A stretch of 64,000 nucleotides of DNA from Myxococcus fulvus (GCF_900111765.1 NZ_FOIB01000005.1:620001-684000); one strand, 5' to 3'. Positions 35,336-44,409 are shown, counted from the stretch's first letter. Numbers and translations: made by a program. The notes: generated by a model from the sequence alone, not told the origin.

Positions 35336-38300
35336 TCACTTGACGGCGGCGCGAGCGCTCCCGACGTCTGGCGTCAGCAGATATTCAAGCAGCAGGTCCA
35401 CCTGTTCCTCCCAGCTCGTGCGGCGCACACGCTCCGCCGCGCGCGCGCCGATTCGCGCGCGCAGCGAGGCATCCGTCACGGCCGCGCGCAGCCGCGCGAG
35501 CACGCAGCTCACCGTCGGCGCGGACAGCAGACAGTTCTCCCCGTCCTCCAGCAACCAGTGGTTCGCGGGATTGTCATTGGTCACCACCGTCACGCCACAC
35601 GCCATCATCTCCAGGGGCAGGTAGGACGGGTGACGGGTGAACATGAAGCACAGACCCACGTCGCATTCCCGGTAGAGCGCCGCCGTGCGCTCCGCGGGCA
35701 ACACGCCCAGGTTCGTCACCAGCCCGCGGACACCGTAGGACTCCGGATGCCACTCGGCGCCCGCCGTGATGATGTCCACCGCCGGCCCCAGCTCCCGCTT
35801 GAGCCGCGCGAGCGCCGCCAGGCCCAGCTCGAAGCCGTTGCGCTCGTTGCCGGGCCGTCCGTAGAAGAACACCCGCACGGGCCCCTTCCTCGCCGGACGC
35901 CGGTCATGGAAGAGCGCCGAGTCCACGGCGGGCTCGAAGGCGAAGCCGTCCATGCCGTGCAGCGCCTTGACCGTGTCGCGCAGGCCCGGCGTGTTGAAGA
36001 TGCCCTGGAGCCCCAGCTGATAGGTCTGCTCCGCGAGCGCGGACTGGGTGCCGGCCGCGAAGAACATCGGCTCGTAGTCCTGCACGAAGTACGCGCGCAC
36101 CGCCGCGCGCGGGTGGCGCAGCACCTGGTACGCGGACGTCCAGTACGTGGCGATGGCCAGGTCGCACTCGGGCAGCTCCGCCAGCGCGGACGCTCCCTCC
36201 AGCACGCGGAAGGCCCCCGCCGCGCCGGGGAACACGCTGGCCGCCCTCGCCTCGAAGTCACCGGGGCTCGCGCCCGGCTTGTCGTAGACGACGAAGTCGC
36301 TCCGCACGCCGTGACGCCGCTGCATCAGGTCCGCGAAGCGGAACAGCGTGTGGATGCCCGCGTAGACGTGGCCGAACGCGGGGATGAACCAGGTGGCCGT
36401 GCGCACCCTCCCCCGCGCGCGCAGGGCCGTGAGGGCCGCTCCCGCCGACTCCCGGGACGCCGCCGCCTGCTCGGGCGTGAAGTCCAGCTCGCCCAGGTGC
36501 TCCACCAGGTGGCGCTGCGCCCGCGCGCGCGCCTCCATCGCCGGGTCCTGCGCGCTGGGCACGTCGTGCGTCAGCGTGCGCAGGGCCAGCGTCTCGCCCG
36601 TCTCCGGGTGACGCCGGAGCGAGCAGTCCGTGCCGAGCAGCGAGAGGTTCGGGTTGTAGAACGGGTCTCCGCGCTCCCCCAGCCAGGGCCGGTAGGACAC
36701 GTAGGACCACCAGTAGTCGGACTCCGGCACGGCGTCCGCGCGCCGGCTGGCGGACTCGTGGTGGATGAGGCGCGCGTGCGGCGTGTACACCACGCGCAGG
36801 CCACGCTGGTTGAGCCGCAGGCCGATGTCCACGTCGCTGCCGCAGACCTGGAAGCGCTCGTCGAAGCCGCCCAGGCCCTCGAAGACGTCGCGCCGGAAGA
36901 TGACGCACGCGCTGGTGACGGACAGCCAGTTGCGAGTCCACTCGGTGTGGCCGAACGGCGTGGAGATGGGGCCGTCCGGCAGCCGCCAGAACGGGTGGCC
37001 CGCCATGCCGGTGATGCCCACCACCGCGCCCGCGTGCTGCACCGTGCCCTCGGGGAAGAGCAGCTTGCAGCCCACCGCGCCCACCTCGGGCCGCTGCGCC
37101 TGCGACACCAGCTCCGTCAGCCAGCCCGGGTCCACCACCTCCATGTCGTTGTTGAGGAAGAGCAGCAGCTCGCCCGTGGCCTGCTTCGCCGCCCAGTTGT
37201 TGATGGCCGGGTAGTTGAAGGGGAAGTCCCAGGTGAGCTTCACCAGCCGAGGGTCCGTCAGCCGCTCCAGCAGCGCGAAGGTCTCCGGCTTCGTGCTGTT
37301 GTTGGAGACCAGCAGCACCTCGAAGTGCGGATACGTGGTGCGCGAGAGCAGCCCCGGCACCAGGAGCTCCAGCAGGTCGGGCCGGTCCTTGAACGGGACG
37401 ATGATGGACACCTTCGGCGTGCCCTTCACCGGATAGCGCACCCGGTACTGCGTGGGCGCGGGGCTGGACACCTCGGCCGACTCGCCCTTGCGTGCCAGGT
37501 GCTCGCGCAGCGCGCGCTCGCCCGCGTCCGTGGCCTTCGAAAGCCCGGTCGCCTGGCTGGAGAAGGACGCCGGGTTGGCGCGCCAGTGGTACAGCAGCTG
37601 GGGCACATGGCCGATGCCGCGCGCCGCCTCGCTCAGCCGCAGCATCAAGTCGTAGTCCTGCGAGCCGTCGAAGCCCTCGCGCACGCCCCCCACCGCTTCA
37701 ATCACCCGCCGCCTGGCGAAGAGGAAGTGGCAGACGTAGTTCACCGAGCGCAGCAGGTCCGGAGACCAGTCCGGCTTGAAGAACGGCGCGGTGCGCCGGC
37801 CCTCGGAGTCCAGCCGGTCCTCGTCGCTGTAGAGGACATCGAGCGAGGGCTCCGCCTCGGCCGCGAGCACCATCCGCGCCAGCGCATGCGGCGCCAGCGT
37901 GTCGTCGTGGTCCAGGAAGCCCACCCAGTCGCCCGTCGCCACCGCCAGGCCCGCGTTCGTCGCCCGCGCGATGCCGCCGTTGCGCTCCAACGTCACCACG
38001 CGGATGCGCGCGTCCCCCGCCGCCGCCTCGCGCAGCATCCCCGCGACGTGCGGCGCGGTGCTGGCGTCATCGACGAGCACCCACTCCCACTCCGTGTAGA
38101 GCTGCGCCCGCACGCTGTCCACGCACTCGCGGAAGAAGGACTCGGGCGTGTTGTAGACGGGCGTGACGAGCGTCACCCGGGGCCGCGAGGCCAGCGTCCC
38201 GAGCGCCTCGCGCGTGGCCTCCAGGTCCGCCGGCTCCCGGCCCGCGCACCAGCCCTCGTAGTCGCCCAGCTCCGGGGGACGGGGCGCGGGGGTGCGAGTG

Positions 38301-39148
38301 CCCAGCACGCCCGCAAGCGCCAGCACCGCCTGCTCGTTGAAGCGCGTCTGCCGACGCAACAGCTCCGTCCACAAGGGCGCCCCCGCGCGCAGCGGGCGCG
38401 GCAGGGCCTCGGGCCGCAGCGGGTCATTGTGCTCGACGAGCCCCGCCACCCACCGGGCGCCCGTGGCCTCGTCGGGAGGCGTGGGGCTGGCCGCCGCGAC
38501 GACGGCCTCCACCATGGCCGCGTTCCAGGCCGACTGTCCCTTGAGGAGCCCCTCCAGCACCGGCCCCGCGGCGGACAGGTACGAGCGCTTGGCGGCCTCC
38601 ACCACCGAGCCCAGCGCGCCGCCCCGGTGGGAGCGCGCCACCCGCCAGCGCGTCGGGTCCGCCTTGGGCTCCAGCTGCGCGCGGGCCCACGCCGACACGT
38701 CCTCGCGCAGGCCCAGCGCGCGGTGCACCGTGAGGTACTCCAGCACGCGCACCACGGCCTTGTTGAAGTCGGCCTGGGGACGCAGCGACTCGACGTGGAA
38801 CGGGTGCAGGCCCTCGATGAAGGCGCGCTTCGTCGCCGTCACCACGCGGCCCAGCGTGGCGCGGTGCGAGTCGGGCACCGCGAACTCGTGGGGCACCGCC
38901 AGCCGAGAGGCCTCCTGCAGCGGCGACAGCGCGTGCGCCCCCTCGGGCCGGGCGCGGTGGAGCTGCTCGGTGAGCAGCCGCAGCGCGCCCTCCAGCGCCG
39001 TCACGTCCTCGCAGGACTCGGGCAGACACGGGCGGCGCGCCTCCAACAGCGAGCGCACCACGGCCACCATCCGCGCCAGCTCCCCGGCGCCCGGCGCCGC
39101 GTCGGGCGCCTGTGAATCACCGGCGAGCTTCTCCAGCACTGTCTTCAC
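35336..39148 (-). CDS. wbgA: Giant multidomain O-antigen glycosyltransferase, WbgA/RfbC-like
   Basis: 1270 residues, matching the length and location of the M. xanthus RfbC/WbgA protein. Residues 85-285 hold two full and one partial copy of a helical module (SHRATLG.. with FNKAVVRVL; SHRGGALG.. with WNAAMVEAV; then RRQTRFNEQAVLAL). A GT2 domain follows (about 323-560: VTLVTPVYNTPESFFRE, VLVDDAST, LDHDD). A second GT2 comes next (about 580-850: VSIIVPFKDRPDLLELL, LLVSNNST, LFLNNDMEVVDP). The C-terminal 380 residues are GT4 with YFVQDYEPMFFAAG, like rhamnosyltransferase WsaF. A GTG start follows GAGAGG. This enzyme probably builds several linkages of the O-antigen. Confidence 0.92.
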   Translation of the reverse strand: MKTVLEKLAGDSQAPDAAPGAGELARMVAVVRSLLEARRPCLPESCEDVTALEGALRLLTEQLHRARPEGAHALSPLQEASRLAVPHEFAVPDSHRATLGRVVTATKRAFIEGLHPFHVESLRPQADFNKAVVRVLEYLTVHRALGLREDVSAWARAQLEPKADPTRWRVARSHRGGALGSVVEAAKRSYLSAAGPVLEGLLKGQSAWNAAMVEAVVAAASPTPPDEATGARWVAGLVEHNDPLRPEALPRPLRAGAPLWTELLRRQTRFNEQAVLALAGVLGTRTPAPRPPELGDYEGWCAGREPADLEATREALGTLASRPRVTLVTPVYNTPESFFRECVDSVRAQLYTEWEWVLVDDASTAPHVAGMLREAAAGDARIRVVTLERNGGIARATNAGLAVATGDWVGFLDHDDTLAPHALARMVLAAEAEPSLDVLYSDEDRLDSEGRRTAPFFKPDWSPDLLRSVNYVCHFLFARRRVIEAVGGVREGFDGSQDYDLMLRLSEAARGIGHVPQLLYHWRANPASFSSQATGLSKATDAGERALREHLARKGESAEVSSPAPTQYRVRYPVKGTPKVSIIVPFKDRPDLLELLVPGLLSRTTYPHFEVLLVSNNSTKPETFALLERLTDPRLVKLTWDFPFNYPAINNWAAKQATGELLLFLNNDMEVVDPGWLTELVSQAQRPEVGAVGCKLLFPEGTVQHAGAVVGITGMAGHPFWRLPDGPISTPFGHTEWTRNWLSVTSACVIFRRDVFEGLGGFDERFQVCGSDVDIGLRLNQRGLRVVYTPHARLIHHESASRRADAVPESDYWWSYVSYRPWLGERGDPFYNPNLSLLGTDCSLRRHPETGETLALRTLTHDVPSAQDPAMEARARAQRHLVEHLGELDFTPEQAAASRESAGAALTALRARGRVRTATWFIPAFGHVYAGIHTLFRFADLMQRRHGVRSDFVVYDKPGASPGDFEARAASVFPGAAGAFRVLEGASALAELPECDLAIATYWTSAYQVLRHPRAAVRAYFVQDYEPMFFAAGTQSALAEQTYQLGLQGIFNTPGLRDTVKALHGMDGFAFEPAVDSALFHDRRPARKGPVRVFFYGRPGNERNGFELGLAALARLKRELGPAVDIITAGAEWHPESYGVRGLVTNLGVLPAERTAALYRECDVGLCFMFTRHPSYLPLEMMACGVTVVTNDNPANHWLLEDGENCLLSAPTVSCVLARLRAAVTDASLRARIGARAAERVRRTSWEEQVDLLLEYLLTPDVGSARAAVK

Positions 39149-39223
39149 CGCCGTACCGCCTCTCTCGTTCGCGTGCCGGCCGCACGGATACGCCCCCTGA
39201 CGACTCCCGCCAACCCGAATGAC

Positions 39224-40516
39224 TCAGGGACGGCCGCCACCCGCCAGCGCGGGGGCGACCTGCACCGCGACGGGCTCCACCACCCAGTGGTGGGCGGGAC
39301 GGAACACCCCGCGCTCGGCCACCGAGGAGCTGACCTCGAAGGTGCAGCGCTCGCGGGACACGCCTTGCGCCGTGCGTGCCGACACCACACACACGTACGT
39401 GCCCGCCAGCAGGCCCAGCCGCTCCAGCACGAAGCGCATCCGCCCCGAGGATGGCAGCTCCTTCGGCAGCGGCACGGACTCCACGCGCGTGCTCGTCTCA
39501 TAGAGCGCGCGGCCCTCGGGGGACTGGAGCGACACCTCGAACTCCAGGTCCGCGCACGGGCCCTGGACGGAGAAGTCCACGCAGACCTCCACCGCCACCT
39601 CGGGGGACAGCCGCGCCACCTCCGCGCCGCCCGGCGACGTCAGCCGCAGGCCGGACAGGCGCACGGGGCCATCCTCGACGGGCACGTTGACCTGGGGCAG
39701 CGCGCCGCCGTCCTCGGTCAGCGCCGGCGGCGTGAAGGTGGCCGACTGCGCCTCCGCCAGGGCGATGGCCTGCTTGTACTCGGCCACGACTTCCGAGGGG
39801 CGGCCCACGCGGCGGATGTAGCCACCGTCGATCCACGCGACTTCGTCACACCACTTCTCCACCGTGCCCAGGTCGTGCGTCACCAGGACGATGGTCTTCC
39901 CGCGCTTCTTGAACTCCGTCATCTTCGCGAGGCTCTTCTTGCTGAAGTGCTCGTCGCCCACCGCGAGAATCTCGTCGACGATGAGGATGTCCGGGTCCAC
40001 GTGCGTGGCCACCGCGAACGCCAGGCGCATGTACATGCCGCTGGAGTACGTGCGCACCGGCTCGTCGATGAACTCACCCAGCTCGCTGAAGGCGATGATG
40101 TCATCCATCCGCTCACGCACTTCCGTGCGCGTCATGCCGAGGATGATGCCGTTGATGAGGATGTTCTCCCGGCCGGAGAAGTCCGGGTGGAAGCCCGCGC
40201 CCAGGTCCAGGAGCGCGGAGATGCGGCCGTTGATCTCCATCACCCCGGAGGTGGGCGTGTAGATGCCGGTGATGAGCTTGAGCAGCGTGCTCTTGCCGGA
40301 GCCGTTGCGGCCGATGATGGCCACCGTCTTGCCGCGGGGGATGCGCAGGTTGATGCCGCGCAGGGCGGTGATGAGCCCTCCCTCCTTCGGCTTGTTCCTG
40401 CCGCGCAACCAGCGCAGCAGCTCGGACTTGAAGGTCGTGTACTCACCCCGGATGGTCCTCTTCCGGAAGCTCTTCACGACATCGCGCAGCACTATGGCGT
40501 CGAGGGGTTCCTGCAT
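39224..40516 (-). CDS. wzt: O-antigen ABC exporter ATPase with substrate-binding C-terminal domain
   Basis: 430 residues. The ATPase half (1-250) has Walker A GRNGSGKST, signature YSSGMYMRLAFA, Walker B ILIVDEILAVGD and the family's GAGFHPDFSGRENILING. The C-terminal 160 residues form a beta-rich domain of the type that recognises a modified glycan end in Wzt proteins. It powers flipping of the completed O-antigen across the inner membrane. It begins nine bases after the wzm stop. M. xanthus rfbB is the counterpart. Confidence 0.95.
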   Translation of the reverse strand: MQEPLDAIVLRDVVKSFRKRTIRGEYTTFKSELLRWLRGRNKPKEGGLITALRGINLRIPRGKTVAIIGRNGSGKSTLLKLITGIYTPTSGVMEINGRISALLDLGAGFHPDFSGRENILINGIILGMTRTEVRERMDDIIAFSELGEFIDEPVRTYSSGMYMRLAFAVATHVDPDILIVDEILAVGDEHFSKKSLAKMTEFKKRGKTIVLVTHDLGTVEKWCDEVAWIDGGYIRRVGRPSEVVAEYKQAIALAEAQSATFTPPALTEDGGALPQVNVPVEDGPVRLSGLRLTSPGGAEVARLSPEVAVEVCVDFSVQGPCADLEFEVSLQSPEGRALYETSTRVESVPLPKELPSSGRMRFVLERLGLLAGTYVCVVSARTAQGVSRERCTFEVSSSVAERGVFRPAHHWVVEPVAVQVAPALAGGGRP

Positions 40517-40525
40517 GGCGACGGC

Positions 40526-41308
40526 TCAGATGGATTCCGCGAAGTCCTCGCGGCGGGATTCGAAGAGGACGGACGCGCCCCACAGCAGCACCACCGACAC
40601 GACGGCCAGCGCGGCCAGCGGGCCCGCGTCCGGCAGGCGGTGCTCGTAGAAGATGGCCTGGTACGACAGCATCAGGCTGGCCATGGGGTTGGCCATCAGG
40701 ATGGTCGTGCGCAGGCCCTCGTCGTGGATGGTGCTCGCCTGGTACAGCACCGGCGTGAGGAAGAACCACATGGTCAGCACGTTGCCGACGATGTGCTGCA
40801 GGTCCCGGAACGACACGTTGATGGCCGCGACGATGTACGTGAGCGCCAGCGTGAAGACGAGCTGGATGAGCACCACCAGCGGGAACGCGATGACGTGCCA
40901 GGTGGGGTACTGCCCGTAGATGAGCCCCAGGGCCAGCATCAGCGGGAGCGACAGCACGTAGTTGCTCAGGTTCGTCATCACCACTGTGGTGGGCAGCACC
41001 TGGGCCGGGAAGCGCACCTTCGTCATGAGGTCGCGCCGGTCACTGATGGCGCTGGCGCCCGCCGTCAGCGACGAGGTGAACCAGATCCACGGCAACAGCC
41101 CCACGAACATGAAGTACGGGTAGTTGGGGATGTTCTGCCGCATCACCATGGTGAAGAGCAGCGCGTACACCATCATGTGCAGCGTGGGGTTCAGGAACGT
41201 CCAGAGGAAGCCCAGGAACGAGCCGCGGTAGCGGGCCTTGAGCTCACGCTGGACGAGGCTGAGGAGCAGGCCTCGGTATTGGTACAGTTCTCGGACGAGG
41301 CGAATCAT
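40526..41308 (-). CDS. wzm: O-antigen ABC exporter permease
   Basis: 260 residues with six transmembrane helices, typical for Wzm. IRLVRELYQYRGLLLSLVQRELKARYRGSFLGFLWTFLNPTLHM is the diagnostic N-terminus (split here by position 1-45), and FLTPVLYQAST and NPMASLMLSYQAIFYE near the end are family motifs. The ATG at 41308 has AAGGG upstream and is preferred over the ATG at 41323. First gene of wzm-wzt-wbgA. Confidence 0.95.
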   Translation of the reverse strand: MIRLVRELYQYRGLLLSLVQRELKARYRGSFLGFLWTFLNPTLHMMVYALLFTMVMRQNIPNYPYFMFVGLLPWIWFTSSLTAGASAISDRRDLMTKVRFPAQVLPTTVVMTNLSNYVLSLPLMLALGLIYGQYPTWHVIAFPLVVLIQLVFTLALTYIVAAINVSFRDLQHIVGNVLTMWFFLTPVLYQASTIHDEGLRTTILMANPMASLMLSYQAIFYEHRLPDAGPLAALAVVSVVLLWGASVLFESRREDFAESI

Positions 41309-41490
41309 GAGGGGGCCCTTCATATAGCAGGGCCCGAGTGGGTGCGAGGCAAGCCATACACCCCGCCCGATTCCCTCGAGCCCTCTCGCGAGGGGTCGTC
41401 TCCCCTCCGTCCAGCCGGCCCTGACGCACGCTCGGCCGTCCCGCCCCGCGGGGCCGCCATGCATGCGATGCGAGTCATTGCGTGAGAAAA

Positions 41491-41522
41491 CAAAAAGGCT
41501 CCCGGGTTTCCCTGGGAGCCTT
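41491..41522 (-). terminator. Rho-independent terminator after tRNA-Gly copy 1
   Basis: On the minus strand, AAGGCTCCC pairs with GGGAGCCTT (plus-strand arms 41495-41503 and 41514-41522), followed by a T-rich run (TTTTTGTTTT). It begins five bases after the CCA end of the tRNA at 41528. Confidence 0.9.
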
Positions 41523-41527
41523 CGTTC

Positions 41528-41602
41528 TGGAGCGGGAAAAGGGATTTGAACCCTCGACCCTCGCCTTGGCAAGGCGATGCTCTACCGCTGAGCTATTCCC
41601 GC
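41528..41602 (-). tRNA. tRNA-Gly(GCC), copy 1
   Basis: 75 bases with an encoded CCA end. The acceptor GCGGGAA pairs with TTCCCGC, the D-arm reads TAGCTCAGCGGTAGAGC, the anticodon loop is CTTGCCAA with anticodon GCC, and the T-arm contains GGTTCAAATCC. It decodes GGC and GGU. Identical base for base to copy 2 at 41695. Confidence 0.97.
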
Positions 41603-41657
41603 ATCACGTACCGCGACGACGTCTCAACCTTCGGCGCCCGCACCCTTCTCAGGTGAA

Positions 41658-41690
41658 AACAAAAGGCCCCCTGGTTTCCCAAGGGGCCTT
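41658..41690 (-). terminator. Rho-independent terminator after tRNA-Gly copy 2
   Basis: Minus-strand AAGGCCCC and GGGGCCTT (plus-strand 41663-41670 and 41683-41690) form a stem, then TTTTGTTTTC. It begins a few bases after the CCA end of copy 2, so each tRNA copy carries its own terminator. Confidence 0.9.
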
Positions 41691-41694
41691 CTTT

Positions 41695-41769
41695 TGGAGC
41701 GGGAAAAGGGATTTGAACCCTCGACCCTCGCCTTGGCAAGGCGATGCTCTACCGCTGAGCTATTCCCGC
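41695..41769 (-). tRNA. tRNA-Gly(GCC), copy 2
   Basis: 75 bases with an encoded CCA end, identical to copy 1. It lies upstream in the direction of transcription and is preceded by a near-consensus promoter at 41823-41851. The duplication of gene plus terminator suggests a tandem duplication event or a demand for high Gly-GGC tRNA dosage in this GC-rich organism. Confidence 0.97.
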
Positions 41770-41822
41770 ATCAGGCACCGCTTCAGCCGCGTCGCGTCAG
41801 CGCCGCGCCCGAAGTGAGGTGG

Positions 41823-41851
41823 GGTATACAGAGGCCTCCCAACGGCGTCAA
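41823..41851 (-). promoter_or_regulatory. Sigma-70-type promoter of the tRNA-Gly genes
   Basis: On the minus strand, TTGACG (41851-41846) and TATACC (41828-41823) are separated by exactly 17 bases. Predicted transcription begins about 47 bases before copy 2. The -35 box overlaps the last codons of pgsA by four bases. Confidence 0.85.
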
Positions 41852-42537
41852 ACACTTTTCGCGATCGGCGCCTCGTCTCCCCGCTTCGCGAGCATGGCGA
41901 GGAAGGCCCGGAAGTAGACGACCGCGCTCCAGACGGAGAACGCGCCGGACAGGTAGACGAGCACCTTGCCCACGAGGTTGTAGTCCACGGGCGTGCTGAA
42001 CGAGCCGAGCGTCAGTGGGTGCACGTAGTGGACGCACAGGGAGATGATGCCCACGAGCTGGAGGGAGGTCTTCCACTTCCCCTCCTGGCCGGCGGCGATG
42101 ACCATGCCCTCGCTGGCGGCGATGGTGCGCAGGCCGCTGACGATGAGCTCGCGGGCGAGCAGGACGATGACGACCCACGCCGCGATGCGTCCGAGCCGCA
42201 CCATCATCACCAGGGCCGCCATGGCGATGAGCTTGTCGGCCAGGGGGTCCATGAACTTGCCGACGACGGTGATGAGGTTCCACTTGCGCGCCAGGTAGCC
42301 GTCGACGACGTCGGTGATGGCGGCGACGGCGAAGACGAGCCCCGCGAACAGGGAGCTGAGCGGATCTCCGTCGTACATGAGCCAGACGAACGGGGGGATG
42401 AGGAAGATGCGCCCCAGCGTCAGCATGTTGGGCAGGTTCCAGAACTCCTGCACCAGCACGCTCGGCTTGCGCTCGGCGCGACGGCGCGCCCGCTCCTCCC
42501 GCTTGCGCTGTTTGCGAATCGCTCGGTCCGTGGCCAT
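41848..42537 (-). CDS. pgsA: CDP-diacylglycerol-glycerol-3-phosphate 3-phosphatidyltransferase
   Basis: 229 residues, an integral membrane enzyme making phosphatidylglycerol-phosphate. The CDP-alcohol phosphotransferase motif is complete: DVVDGYLAR followed by GKFMDPLADK, providing the metal-binding aspartates. Several transmembrane helices follow. The N-terminal 24 residues are highly basic (KQRKREERARRRAERK), longer than in E. coli PgsA. It follows the TPR-AIM24 gene by nine bases and is likely in the same operon. Confidence 0.94.
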   Translation of the reverse strand: MATDRAIRKQRKREERARRRAERKPSVLVQEFWNLPNMLTLGRIFLIPPFVWLMYDGDPLSSLFAGLVFAVAAITDVVDGYLARKWNLITVVGKFMDPLADKLIAMAALVMMVRLGRIAAWVVIVLLARELIVSGLRTIAASEGMVIAAGQEGKWKTSLQLVGIISLCVHYVHPLTLGSFSTPVDYNLVGKVLVYLSGAFSVWSAVVYFRAFLAMLAKRGDEAPIAKSV

Positions 42538-42546
42538 GGCGCGCTT

Positions 42547-44409
42547 CTAGCGGACCCCGAGGGCGATGAGGGCAAAACCTTCGCCCCCCAGCTCCACCGC
42601 CGTGCGCAGTGACTCGCCGGAGGCGGACTTGAGCAGAGGCACCACGCGAGGCGTCAGGTTGCCCTGCCACCCGACCAGGTGTGTCAGCGGCACCGTCACC
42701 GGCGCATCCAGGCGCACCGCCACCGAGCGCAGCGGCCCGGGCAGGCTCAGCAGCACCTGCCCCTGGCCGCGCAGGTGGACCAGGTCCAGGTCCGGCGCGA
42801 TGTCGGAGGGCACCCGGCCGTTCTCGAACATCACCGGCTCCTCGAAGGCGAAGACGTTCTCGTCGCGGAAGTAGGCGGAGTCCTCGCCCAGGTCGACCGC
42901 CAGGAACGTGCGGCGCTCGGAGGGCTCCAGGTGGAGCACGCCCCGGCCCCGGGCGCGCACCATGCGCGAGGCGCCCTCACCGAAGGGCTTGTCCGTCGCC
43001 CGGCCCCGGAAGCGCTTCATCTCCGGCTGGAACGCGAGCTGCCCCTCGAGCGCCACCAGGCCGTCCAGCCGGGTGAGCAGCTCCGTCTCCACGGCGATGC
43101 GGAAGCGGCCCTCGCCGAGGGCGAAGGGACCACTCCCCCGCTCCGATTCGAGGGCCAGCGAGGGCGCCAGCACCGTCAGGAGCGGCGCGGACGAGGTCGT
43201 CTCACGTGCCGGGGCCGGCCGCGCGGCGACCTTGGTGAGCTGCAGCCGGGACAGTGGAACCGAGGAGGTCGCGGCGGAGGACTCGTCCGCAGTGGGGAGG
43301 GTGCCCGCCGTGGTGGAGGAACCCGGCGCGGAGGGCGTACTCGAGCCCGACTGTGGGGACACGCCCGGGGCTGAGGACGAGCCTGCCGTGGCGGCCGTCC
43401 CGTGGATGGACGGCGAAGCCGACACCGCACCCTGGCCCGCCACGGTGGACGAGCCCGAAGCGGTGACGGACGCAGCCGAGGCGGACGCGCCCGACGAACC
43501 GACCGCGCCAGCCGCACCCGACGTTCCCGGCACACCACCTGCCGCGGACGCTCCCGCGGAGCCACCCGCTCCGGACGACCCCGACGCGGAGAGCGCGCCA
43601 CCGGCCGCCGACGTTCCACCCGCTCCGGACGACCCCGACGCGGAGAGCGCGCCACCGGCCGCTGACGTTCCCGACACACCGCCCGCTCCGGGCGAGCCCG
43701 ACGCGCCGACAGCGCCCGCACTCCCCGCATCCTCACCGGCCCGCGACGCGGACTCGGACGCGGAGGACTCCGACTCACCACCGCTCAGCGCGCTCGGCCC
43801 CTCGTCCTCGGCGAAGCGGATCTCCTCTTCCTCGGGCTCCGGAGGCCGCGCCCGCACGGGGGCCGGACTCTCCACCCGCGCCGCGGGCGGCGGCACCGGC
43901 GCGGGCGTGGCGCGGGCGAAGTTCTCCCCGGCGATGGCGCGGGACATCTTCTCCGCCATCGCGTCGCTGCCCGCGAGCAGGAAGTGCTCGCGCGCGCGGC
44001 CGTACTCGCCCATCTGCGCGAGCGCCAGGCCCAGGTAGTTCTGCGCCTTCTGGTGCTCGGGCGACAGGTCCGTGGCCGTCTCGAACTCGCGCACCGCGCG
44101 CTGCAGCGCGTTCGTCTTCAGGTACACCAGGCCCAGGTTGACCCGCAGCGTCGGGTCCACCGGGTTGTCGCGCACGAGCATCTCGTAGAGCTCGGCCGCC
44201 CTGTCGAACATGCCGAGCTTGAAGAAGCACAGCCCGAGCAGGTTCTGCGCCTTCTCGTTGCGAGGCTGGAGCTGGTGGGCACGCTCCAGGAAGCTCCTGG
44301 CCTCGATGACCTTGTTGGCCGCCAGCAGCTCTCCACCACGCTGGAGCTGCTGGAGGAACTCGTCGTCAGCGGGGCTCGTCTCCGGCCGCCCCTTCACGCG
44401 CGTCGTCAT
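42547..44409 (-). CDS. TPR protein with Ala/Gly/Ser-rich linker and C-terminal AIM24 domain
   Basis: 620 residues in three parts. Residues 15-165 contain about four tetratricopeptide repeats (AQNLLGLCFFKLGMFDRAAELYE, LRVNLGLVYLKTNALQRAVREFE). Residues 200-395 are a Gly/Ser/Ala-rich, partly acidic linker with 18-residue tandem units (GGALSASGSSGAGGTSAA). Residues 420-620 resemble the AIM24 (mitochondrial-biogenesis-like) fold: FRIAVETELLTRLDGLVALEGQL, RMVRARGRGVLHLEPSERRTFLAVDLG. Bacterial AIM24 function is unknown. The start overlaps the lytic-transglycosylase stop by 44 bases. Confidence 0.85.
   Translation of the reverse strand: MTTRVKGRPETSPADDEFLQQLQRGGELLAANKVIEARSFLERAHQLQPRNEKAQNLLGLCFFKLGMFDRAAELYEMLVRDNPVDPTLRVNLGLVYLKTNALQRAVREFETATDLSPEHQKAQNYLGLALAQMGEYGRAREHFLLAGSDAMAEKMSRAIAGENFARATPAPVPPPAARVESPAPVRARPPEPEEEEIRFAEDEGPSALSGGESESSASESASRAGEDAGSAGAVGASGSPGAGGVSGTSAAGGALSASGSSGAGGTSAAGGALSASGSSGAGGSAGASAAGGVPGTSGAAGAVGSSGASASAASVTASGSSTVAGQGAVSASPSIHGTAATAGSSSAPGVSPQSGSSTPSAPGSSTTAGTLPTADESSAATSSVPLSRLQLTKVAARPAPARETTSSAPLLTVLAPSLALESERGSGPFALGEGRFRIAVETELLTRLDGLVALEGQLAFQPEMKRFRGRATDKPFGEGASRMVRARGRGVLHLEPSERRTFLAVDLGEDSAYFRDENVFAFEEPVMFENGRVPSDIAPDLDLVHLRGQGQVLLSLPGPLRSVAVRLDAPVTVPLTHLVGWQGNLTPRVVPLLKSASGESLRTAVELGGEGFALIALGVR
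43562..43669. repeat. 54-base tandem repeat, two copies
   Basis: Copies 43562-43615 and 43616-43669 differ at one base. Both lie in the linker-coding part of the TPR-AIM24 gene and encode 18 residues each. The repeats are in frame and so likely vary in number between strains. Confidence 0.85.

Noticed and set aside
35558..39115. 1185-residue open frame on the plus strand
   Set aside because: It lies entirely antisense to wbgA and is dominated by Arg, His and Gln-Arg runs, with no motif.
41309..41340. Extended -10-like TGCTATATG before wzm
   Set aside because: It is so close to the start codon that the transcript would lose the ribosome-binding site, and no -35 is at proper spacing.
39173..41485. 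770-residue plus-strand open frame
   Set aside because: Antisense to wzt and wzm; no recognisable domain and a residue bias typical of a shadow frame.
41482..41817. 111-residue frame across the tRNA genes
   Set aside because: It is the tRNA sequences read as protein, giving the same motif twice (KGFEPSTLALARRCSTAELF).
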